Positions 58,064 through 64,000 of a stretch of DNA of 64,000 bases are shown here, piece by piece (position 1 is the stretch's first letter; every line of letters starts with the position of its first letter). The position numbers were made by a program, and so were the translations under genes. A model generated the notes under the pieces. It saw only the letters and a program-made list of their open reading frames with translations. It had not been told where the DNA came from and searched no databases. Location of the stretch: NCBI GenBank assembly GCA_965227035.1, contig OZ245724.1, positions 3,844,001-3,908,000 of the forward strand, in the 5' to 3' direction. The stretch comes from CBDDFQ01 sp965227035 (GTDB lineage: Bacteria > Pseudomonadota > Gammaproteobacteria > Burkholderiales > Burkholderiaceae_C).

Positions 58064-58867
58064 GTGAGCCTTCCTCGCTTCATCCGGATCATGCAATTGT
58101 TCGACCTGAACAAGCCTGTGGTCAGCACTGCAGAACTCATCGAAGTGCTGGGGGTCTCGCGCGCAACCGTGTACCGCGATCTGGCGCAACTCGAGAGGGC
58201 AGGATTCCTGGAGCGAGTCAGCCAGCGGGGATATGCACTCGGTACCCAGATCGTCGAGCTCGACAGGCAGATACGTCTGGCGGATCCCTTGCTCGGCGCC
58301 TCGCAACCGTTGATGCGCGCTATGGCCAGACAGACCGGTGGCGTGGTCCTGCTTTGCCGATTGCAGGCCAACAAGGTCATGTGTATTCATCAGGAGCCCG
58401 GGCCGGGTGCCACCTTCGTGAGTTACGAGCGTGGTCGCGCCATGCCCCTGTATCGCGGCGCTACGTCCAAGATCATCCTCGCGAATTTGCCTGAGACTGC
58501 GATTGACGCGCTGTGGGTACGGGACACATCGGCCATTACGGAATCGCGGCTTCCCTCGAGCCTGTCGGCGCTGAAAAAATATCTATCCCAACTTCGAGAC
58601 GCACGCCTTTGCGTTACCGGAGGGGAAGTGGATGAGGGTGTCACCGGTCTTGCGGTTCCGCTACTCGATGGAAGCAAGTTGCTGGGAAGTTTGAGCGTGG
58701 TTATTCAGACCGATTCGCTCAATGCCGTGAATCGGAAAAAGATAGAGGCGGAACTGGCACGAGTGGCCAGAAGAATAGAGGCGCGAATGGAAGAGGCGCG
58801 CGATATTGCAAGACACTCGACTCGACTCGGCGCAAACAAAAAGCAGACATCCGAACGGAATTCATGA
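58064..58867 (+). CDS. IclR family transcriptional regulator (GTG start)
   Basis: 267 residues from GTG at 58064 (VSLPRFIRIMQLFDLNKPVVSTAELIEVLGVSRATVYRDLAQLERAGFLERVSQRGYALG); ATG at 58091 is possible. C-terminal effector domain: TGGVVLLCRLQANKVMCIHQEPG, RGRAMPLYRGATSKIILANL, EGVTGLAVPLLDGSKLLGSLSVV. Embedded in the catabolic operon; its TGA overlaps the next ATG by four bases. A second pathway regulator besides MarR. Confidence 0.9.
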   Translation: MSLPRFIRIMQLFDLNKPVVSTAELIEVLGVSRATVYRDLAQLERAGFLERVSQRGYALGTQIVELDRQIRLADPLLGASQPLMRAMARQTGGVVLLCRLQANKVMCIHQEPGPGATFVSYERGRAMPLYRGATSKIILANLPETAIDALWVRDTSAITESRLPSSLSALKKYLSQLRDARLCVTGGEVDEGVTGLAVPLLDGSKLLGSLSVVIQTDSLNAVNRKKIEAELARVARRIEARMEEARDIARHSTRLGANKKQTSERNS

Positions 58868-60405
58868 GCGACAACAAATTTCAGGTAGCCATCGTAGGCG
58901 CAGGCCCCACTGGGCTCGTGCTCGCGAATCTGCTGGGTGTTTACGGGATCCGTACTCTGGTCATCGAGCGCAATCCCTCGACTGTCGACGAGCCTCGCGC
59001 AGTGTCTATCGACGACGAGAGTCTGCGCTCGCTGCAGGCTGCGGGTGTCGTGGACGAGGTACTTCGAGAGGTCGTGCAGGGATACGGTGTGCATTACTAC
59101 TCCTGGTCGGGACGCATGTTCGCAAAGGTCGAACCCACGTCGCTCGAGTATGGCTTTCCGAAACGCAACGCCTTTCGTCAGCAACGGCTAGTCGCGCAAC
59201 TTCGGGAATCGTTGATTCGGTTCCCACATGTCGAAACCCGCTTCGAATGTGAGCTGCTCCGTCACGAACAGACCGACGGGCGCGTGACACTTCACTTGTC
59301 CACGCACGACATCCCCAGCGCAGTCGATTGCGAATGGCTGATTGCATGCGATGGCGGACGCAGCGGCGTTCGCGAGCAACTGGCTATTCAACTCAATGGC
59401 AGCACTTACGTAGAGAAGTGGCTGATCGTCGATATGATCGGCCGCCTGAATCCCTTCAGACATACACGCACCTATTGCGATCCCAATCGTCCCGCGATCA
59501 GATTGCCAGGTCCCAACGGCACTGTCCGATACGAGTTCATGCTGCTCGAAGGCGAGACACCGGAACAGGTTCTCGACGAGGCGCAGATTCGCGAGTGGAT
59601 GGCGCATCGCGAACCGACCGACCGCGATCTCACGATCGTTCGGAAAGTGGTCTACACCTTCCATGCGCGAGTCGCCGACAAGTGGCGGCAAGGACGTGTG
59701 TTGCTCGCTGGCGATGCCGCACACCTGACGCCACCATTTGCAGGGCAGGGTATGAATAGCGGCGTGAGAGATGCGACGAATCTCGCGTGGAAGCTTGCGG
59801 CAGTGATTCGAGGTGAGCTACCCGATTCCTTGATGGAAACCTACGAGCAGGAACGCCGGCCGCACGCATGGGCGCTGATTCAGATGGCGTTGCGCATCGG
59901 TCATTTCATGCAACCCAAGACGGTCCTCTCGGCCATGATTTTTCAGGGGCTACTGCGCTTGAGCAGCCTCTATCCGCCGGCTCGCGATTACGTGCTGCAA
60001 TTGAGGTTCAAACCGAAACCGCGTTTCTTCGACGGCTACTTCACGCCGCGTGAGTCAGCGAAAGGTGCGCCCACCGCTGGCCAGTTGATGCCTCAACCAC
60101 AGGTCGAATTTGCCGATGGCAAAAAACGCTTGCTAGATGACGTGTTGGGCGACGGCTTCGCCTTGATTCAGCGAAGCGGGTTCGTGGCGAACGCGGCCGA
60201 TCTTCGCGTGATCGAGTCGTTCCCGAGCGTTCGCAAGATTCGGTTGATAGCCAAGGAAAACGATTTCCTCGCTAATGACTTATCGGACGAATCGGACGGG
60301 CATACGGTTCGCGACATCGAAGGTGTCATTGCGAACGTCTTAACCGGATCAGGCGCGAATGCGGTTCTGATTCGTCCCGATCGCTACATTCACTCGTTCT
60401 TTTGA
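58864..60405 (+). CDS. FAD-dependent aromatic hydroxylase, MhpA-like
   Basis: 513 residues. FAD motif VAIVGAGPTGLVLANLLGVYGI, DG motif WLIACDGGRSGVREQL, GD motif LLAGDAAHLTPPFAGQGMNSGVRDATNLAWKLAAV, and a C-terminal thioredoxin-like region ending VLIRPDRYIHSFF. Resembles MhpA, 3-(3-hydroxyphenyl)propionate hydroxylase, though shorter at the C terminus than the E. coli enzyme. It would add a second or ortho hydroxyl to a phenolic acid using NAD(P)H. Translationally coupled to the IclR gene. Confidence 0.88.
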   Translation: MSDNKFQVAIVGAGPTGLVLANLLGVYGIRTLVIERNPSTVDEPRAVSIDDESLRSLQAAGVVDEVLREVVQGYGVHYYSWSGRMFAKVEPTSLEYGFPKRNAFRQQRLVAQLRESLIRFPHVETRFECELLRHEQTDGRVTLHLSTHDIPSAVDCEWLIACDGGRSGVREQLAIQLNGSTYVEKWLIVDMIGRLNPFRHTRTYCDPNRPAIRLPGPNGTVRYEFMLLEGETPEQVLDEAQIREWMAHREPTDRDLTIVRKVVYTFHARVADKWRQGRVLLAGDAAHLTPPFAGQGMNSGVRDATNLAWKLAAVIRGELPDSLMETYEQERRPHAWALIQMALRIGHFMQPKTVLSAMIFQGLLRLSSLYPPARDYVLQLRFKPKPRFFDGYFTPRESAKGAPTAGQLMPQPQVEFADGKKRLLDDVLGDGFALIQRSGFVANAADLRVIESFPSVRKIRLIAKENDFLANDLSDESDGHTVRDIEGVIANVLTGSGANAVLIRPDRYIHSFF

Positions 60406-60418
60406 GCCCTTCGGCGTC

Positions 60419-61147
60419 TCAACGATCGAGCCAGCGAAGCATGGCGGCGCTGACTGCATCGGGACGCTCCATCGTGCTCATATGACCGGCTTCGTCGATT
60501 GCGGCGAGTTCTAGGTACTCGGGTGGTGAAGTGCCCTCGCGAACGATGTCCCGAATGCGTTCGTGTTGAGCGATCGGACTCCAGCTGTCCTGAAGACCGA
60601 CGAGGAGCAGCGTCGGAATGTCGACCGTCTTCAGCACCTGCGTCGCATCGGGTCGATTCAACAGCGCGTTGATCTGCGCGCCGAAAATCGCGGGCGTTTT
60701 CCGCTCGATCATCTTCAAAATATCTTCGAACAGCGGGCTGTCCAATCGATCCGGATGCACCATTCCGCGCGCCCACTTGGCTCCCATGGCTCGCATGCCC
60801 TGCGTCTTCGCCATCTCGAGAAGCGCGTAGCGGTTCGTGCGTTCGGTGTCGGCCGCAGCACCGACAGGGATCGGTGCGTAGCCGGTGTCCATCAGTGCGA
60901 TGCGCTCGACTCGTTCAGGCGCCATTCGAAGCACTTCGATGGCAACACGACCACCCATCGAATGTCCTGCAACACACAGCGGGCCGGCAGGAGCCGTGTC
61001 GAGCACATGCCTGGCCATCGCCTGAAGCGAATCGAGTTCTCCCCACGATGGCACGATGCATTCGGCCTTGCCTGAGAGAGCGGCAATCTGCGAAGTCCAG
61101 ACCGTTTCGTCGCAGAGCAGCCCCGGGAGCAGCAGCAGAGTTTTCAT
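60419..61147 (-). CDS. Alpha/beta hydrolase
   Basis: 242 residues. LLLLPGLLCDETVW start, nucleophile elbow VAGHSMGGRVAIEVL, acid LLVGLQDSWSP and base His in IDEAGHMSTMERPDAV. Related to lactonases, esterases and C-C bond hydrolases. It ends the minus-strand operon that encodes aromatic meta-cleavage steps, so it may hydrolyse the ring-cleavage product or an ester or lactone. Convergent with the MhpA-like gene. Confidence 0.87.
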   Translation of the reverse strand: MKTLLLLPGLLCDETVWTSQIAALSGKAECIVPSWGELDSLQAMARHVLDTAPAGPLCVAGHSMGGRVAIEVLRMAPERVERIALMDTGYAPIPVGAAADTERTNRYALLEMAKTQGMRAMGAKWARGMVHPDRLDSPLFEDILKMIERKTPAIFGAQINALLNRPDATQVLKTVDIPTLLLVGLQDSWSPIAQHERIRDIVREGTSPPEYLELAAIDEAGHMSTMERPDAVSAAMLRWLDR

Positions 61148-61168
61148 GATTGCTTGCGGATGCAGTCT

Positions 61169-61864
61169 TTAGATGTCGCTCAGGTTGTCGACGTAGCGAA
61201 GACCGCGTTGCGCGAGCTTTTCACGCATGCTGTAGTAGTCGAGGCCGAGTTCGCCCTTCGCGAGATGCGATCGGGTTTTCTCTTCCTTGGCGGTGCGCTC
61301 CGTTGCCGCTTTCGCAACCTTTGCAGCATGCGCAAACGGAACGACCACCACGCCGTCTTCATCGGCAACGATCACATCTCCGGCATTGACCAGCTGATTC
61401 GCGCAGGTCACCGGGATGTTGACCGACCCCAAAGTTTCCTTGACCGTGCCGGCACTGGAAATTGCTTTGGACCAGACCGGAAAGCCCATCTCGCGCAAGG
61501 TCGCTATATCGCGGCAACCGGCGTCGATGATCAAGCCCTTCACGCCGCGAGCCTTGAGAGAAGTTGCGAGCAAGTCTCCGAAATAGCCGTCGGTGCATTC
61601 GGATGTCGTTGCAACGACGAGTACATCGCCAGCCTTGCATTGCTCGACCGCCACATGAAGCATCCAGTTGTCGGCCGGCGCGGCGAGGACGGTCACTGCC
61701 GATCCCGCAATCGCGGGCCCGGTCCAGATGGGGCGCATGTAGGGCGCAAGCAGACCGAGACGACCTTGCGCCTCGTGCACCGTGGTTGCACCGGCAGTGC
61801 GAAGTGTCTCGATGACATCGGCATCTGCGCGCGGAATGTTTCTGACGACGACGCCGCGGGTCAT
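61169..61864 (-). CDS. 4-carboxy-4-hydroxy-2-oxoadipate (CHA) / HMG aldolase, RraA-like
   Basis: 231 residues from ATG at 61864; a longer frame reading overlaps the hydratase. Class II pyruvate aldolase of the RraA fold: TVHEAQGRLGLLAPYMRP, GSAVTVLAAPADNWMLHVAVEQCKAGDVLVVATTSE, active-site GDLLATSLKARGVKGLIIDAGCRDIATL with Arg118/Asp119 and Asp97. It splits CHA to pyruvate and oxaloacetate, or HMG to two pyruvates, the last step of 4,5-protocatechuate and gallate pathways. ATG overlaps the hydratase stop by four bases. Confidence 0.9.
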   Translation of the reverse strand: MTRGVVVRNIPRADADVIETLRTAGATTVHEAQGRLGLLAPYMRPIWTGPAIAGSAVTVLAAPADNWMLHVAVEQCKAGDVLVVATTSECTDGYFGDLLATSLKARGVKGLIIDAGCRDIATLREMGFPVWSKAISSAGTVKETLGSVNIPVTCANQLVNAGDVIVADEDGVVVVPFAHAAKVAKAATERTAKEEKTRSHLAKGELGLDYYSMREKLAQRGLRYVDNLSDI

Positions 61865-62598
61865 GAAAGTTCTCCGGTCACGGCAGGTGTGAGGCGCATA
61901 TAGCCTTCGGCGTACTTGATGTCGCGCGCGGCGGTAATACCGATGTTGCGCTTCGCCTGCACCCCACGTTGCAATGCGACTCGCGTGTAGTACTCCCACA
62001 GATGTTCTTGCCCTGCCATGCACTTGATGGCTTCCATCTTCTTGTCCCACACCGAGGTGATATCGAGGAAGGTGTTGGGGATCCATTCGCACTGTTCGGT
62101 CTGATGCGGCTCGAACGCGAACACCGGCGGTGCACCGATGATTTTTTCACCGGGCTTGTGACCTTCGGCTTGTGCAATAACGCGAGCTTCCTGCGTGACA
62201 TGCATCGCAAGCGGGTGATCGAAGTTGTAGGGATCCTTGGGCGAGTGGCTGGCGACGAACGACGGTTGCAGATCGCGATACACATCGACCAGGCGGAACA
62301 ATTGCTCGTCACTCACGCGCATCGGGTAGTCGCCGATGTCGAAGAATTCGATTTCCGCACCGAGGATCTCGGCAGCCTTCATCGCTTCTTCGCGACGCGC
62401 TTCCTTCACGATCGCTTCGGTCATCTCCTTGCCCTTGCGCCACAGCTTCGCCGATTCGCCACGCTCGCCGAACGAGAGGCAAACCACTTTGATGCGCCAG
62501 CCCATTTGGGCGTGAAGCGCAATCGCGCCGGCCGCGCGCCAGACGAAGTCGGCAGAGTGCGCACTGATGATCAGTCCGCTTTGTTTGATGTCAGCCAT
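61861..62598 (-). CDS. galB: 4-oxalomesaconate hydratase, GalB-like (PIG-L/LmbE family)
   Basis: 245 residues. Metal-site motif ISAHSADFVWRAAGAIALHAQMG replaces the usual PHPDD with AHSAD, as in GalB; then SFGERGESAKLW, FFDIGDYPMRVSDEQ, FVASHSPKDPYNFDHPLAMHV. GalB adds water to 4-oxalomesaconate to give CHA in gallate degradation. The following aldolase uses exactly that product. No gallate dioxygenase is visible in this window. Gene symbol is by homology. Confidence 0.85.
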   Translation of the reverse strand: MADIKQSGLIISAHSADFVWRAAGAIALHAQMGWRIKVVCLSFGERGESAKLWRKGKEMTEAIVKEARREEAMKAAEILGAEIEFFDIGDYPMRVSDEQLFRLVDVYRDLQPSFVASHSPKDPYNFDHPLAMHVTQEARVIAQAEGHKPGEKIIGAPPVFAFEPHQTEQCEWIPNTFLDITSVWDKKMEAIKCMAGQEHLWEYYTRVALQRGVQAKRNIGITAARDIKYAEGYMRLTPAVTGELS

Positions 62599-62662
62599 TT
62601 CAGTTTCCTATCGGTAAATCACATCTACAAGTTGAATTGGGGCTCGATCAAGTCCGTGCGGA

Positions 62663-63376
62663 TCAATGAGCCATATCCAGACCGATCAGCGATGCGAGCA
62701 GATCGGGTTGATTCAATAATTCTGCACTCGGACCACGCCAGACGACACGACCACGGTCTAGAACCATAGCGTTCTGTGTGAGTTCAAGTGCCAGCTCCGC
62801 ATGCTGCTCGACAAGCACGATCGCCAGATCGGTTTCCGCGCGCAGTTTGCGAAGCGTGTCGACCAGGCCATCGACGATGACCGGTGCCAGACCTTCGAAC
62901 GGTTCGTCCAGCAGCAACACTTTGGGGTTGCCGATGAGCGCACGTCCGATCGCAAGCATCTGTTGCTCGCCACCCGACAGCTGGTGCCCGAGATTGGTCC
63001 TTCGTTGAAGCAGACGAGGGAACAATTCATAAATTCGCTTGAGCGTCCACTCGCCCTTCGTTGCGGCAACCGTGAGGTTCTCCTCGACAGTAAGCGAAGG
63101 GAAGATTTCGCGCTCCTGCGGCACAAGGCCAAGCCCTGCGCGCGCACGTCTGTAGGAAGGAACTTTCGCAATATCCTTGTCCAGATATTTGACCGTGCCA
63201 CCATGCACCGCGTTGAGACCGAGCAAGGTGGTCAACAGGGTAGTCTTGCCTACGCCATTGCGACCCAGCAATGCCCAGGACGAGCTTTTCTCGATATCCC
63301 AGGTGAGTCCTTCGATGACCACGGTCTCGCCGTATCCCGCGCTCAGCCTGTCTATTTGCAGGATCTTTTCAGTCAT
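62663..63376 (-). CDS. LivF-type ABC transporter ATPase
   Basis: 237 residues from ATG at 63376. Walker A LGRNGVGKTTLL, Q loop LVPQEREIFPSLTVEENL, signature LSGGEQQMLAIGRAL, Walker B VLLLDEPFEGLAP, and LVEQHAEL. LivF member of a HAAT importer. Its start overlaps the LivG stop by eight bases. Probably imports the aromatic substrate of this locus; the permease and binding protein genes should lie beyond the right edge. Confidence 0.93.
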   Translation of the reverse strand: MTEKILQIDRLSAGYGETVVIEGLTWDIEKSSSWALLGRNGVGKTTLLTTLLGLNAVHGGTVKYLDKDIAKVPSYRRARAGLGLVPQEREIFPSLTVEENLTVAATKGEWTLKRIYELFPRLLQRRTNLGHQLSGGEQQMLAIGRALIGNPKVLLLDEPFEGLAPVIVDGLVDTLRKLRAETDLAIVLVEQHAELALELTQNAMVLDRGRVVWRGPSAELLNQPDLLASLIGLDMAH

Positions 63377-64000
63377 GACGTTTCCCCAGATATACGTCTC
63401 GCACACGAGAGTCCGAACGAATCTGCTCCACTGTTCCTTCGATCAGCACGGATCCTTCGACCAGCACCGTGATGCTCTTCGCAAACGCGAACACCACGTT
63501 CATGTCGTGCTCGATCACCATCACCGCCACCTCGGTGGGTAGTCTTTCGAGCAACTCGAAGAGGCGTTTGCCTTCGGTGGTGGGGACGCCGGCAAGTGGC
63601 TCATCGAGCAGCAATACTTTCGGATCCAGAGCAAGCGCGAGTGCAATTTCCACCTGTCTGCGCTGGCCATAAGCGAGTTCCGAAATCGATTTGTGCGCGA
63701 GATCGAGCAGACCGAGAGTGGCGAGTCGCTCTGCTGCTTCGTCGGTCACATCGGCGCGGCGCGACAGGCCCTTGCCGATTCGAGCATCGAGTCCCTTGCG
63801 TGCAGAAATCGCCAGCGCGATGTTCTCTGCCACGCTCAGATGCATGAACAGCGAATTGATCTGGAAGGTACGGGCCATGCCGCGCTTGACGCGTTTTTCG
63901 CTCGCATCCCGGGTCACGTCTTCGCCGGCCAGGAATACGCGGCCTGCAGTCGGTTCGACCACGCCGGTAATCAAATGCACCAGCGTGCTCTTGCCCGCGC
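63369..64000 (-). CDS. LivG-type ABC transporter ATPase, partial
   Basis: About 210 residues are in the window; the N terminus is beyond 64000. The visible part begins inside Walker A (AGKSTLVHLITGVVEP), then RGMARTFQINSLFMHLSVAENIALA, signature LAYGQRRQVEIALALALDPKVLLLDEPLAGVPTTEG, and VMVIEHDMNVVFAFAKSITVLVEG. LivG has the YGxxR-type signature seen here instead of LSGGQ. It partners with the downstream LivF. Confidence 0.93.
   Translation of the reverse strand, partial: AGKSTLVHLITGVVEPTAGRVFLAGEDVTRDASEKRVKRGMARTFQINSLFMHLSVAENIALAISARKGLDARIGKGLSRRADVTDEAAERLATLGLLDLAHKSISELAYGQRRQVEIALALALDPKVLLLDEPLAGVPTTEGKRLFELLERLPTEVAVMVIEHDMNVVFAFAKSITVLVEGSVLIEGTVEQIRSDSRVRDVYLGKRHD

Overview
The window is a chromosomal segment from a betaproteobacterium of the order Burkholderiales. 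The family could be Alcaligenaceae, but that is an inference from gene order. The evidence is: a DUF3567 protein and a PhaM polyhydroxyalkanoate-granule protein (both typical of the order); a pilT / cyclic-nucleotide-binding / pilU cluster; the order queA-recG-oxyR-dps-ubiA-proC followed by the spc and alpha ribosomal operons; and LivFG transporters beside aromatic catabolism genes. No gene-free stretch exceeds 300 bases; the longest are 7402-7682 and 45403-45657. I found no insertion sequence, prophage, rRNA or CRISPR array. The only tRNA is an initiator tRNA-fMet.

Left end (1-2 kb): the end of a LivF-type ATPase, a carboxymuconolactone-decarboxylase-family protein, a GntR/UTRA regulator with a TTG start, and a DOPA 4,5-dioxygenase-family protein. 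This looks like the tail of a catabolic locus. 2-7.4 kb (minus): an exported phosphodiesterase-type lipoprotein with a translationally coupled exported protein, then a tight operon of four lipoproteins (CsgG/HfaB family, small lipoprotein, DUF4810, DUF799/GNA1162). 7.7-12 kb: a ketopantoate-reductase-family enzyme with a D-tartrate dehydratase, a stress-type flavin-binding protein with a small companion, and an MFS exporter. 12-15 kb: the rsmI / yraN-diaA-dolP envelope and replication block, then a beta-hydroxyacid dehydrogenase.

15.7-23.6 kb is mainly type IV pilus: pilU, a cyclic-nucleotide-binding protein and pilT on the minus strand. Then come yggS, an unrecognised 319-residue protein, a decayed AraC-type regulator and the minor pilins pilV-pilW-pilX-pilE. 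No pilY1 is present. 23.6-38 kb is housekeeping and accessory metabolism: glcD, purU, a ChaN-like lipoprotein, DUF3567, DUF3108, an IclR regulator divergent from a fumarylacetoacetate-hydrolase-family enzyme, marC, an orphan glutamate-type binding protein, DUF2946 plus a YcnI-PCu(A)C copper chaperone fusion, phaM, a FIST sensor, tgt, and a FecR-SPOR protein. 38-45.4 kb: queA, recG, a glycosyltransferase, oxyR-dps-ubiA and proC.

45.5-54.6 kb: the spc and alpha operons from rplN to rplQ. They have their own sigma-70-like promoter next to proC. infA is missing between secY and rpmJ, and tRNA-fMet and a strong terminator follow rplQ. 54.7-64 kb is a complete-looking aromatic degradation locus. 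A MarR regulator is divergent from a two-component flavin monooxygenase, a type I extradiol dioxygenase, an IclR regulator and an MhpA-like hydroxylase. These converge on a minus-strand operon of LivG, LivF, a GalB-type hydratase, a CHA aldolase and an alpha/beta hydrolase. The predicted logic is uptake, ring hydroxylation, meta-cleavage, hydrolysis or hydration, then aldol cleavage to pyruvate plus an oxo-acid.
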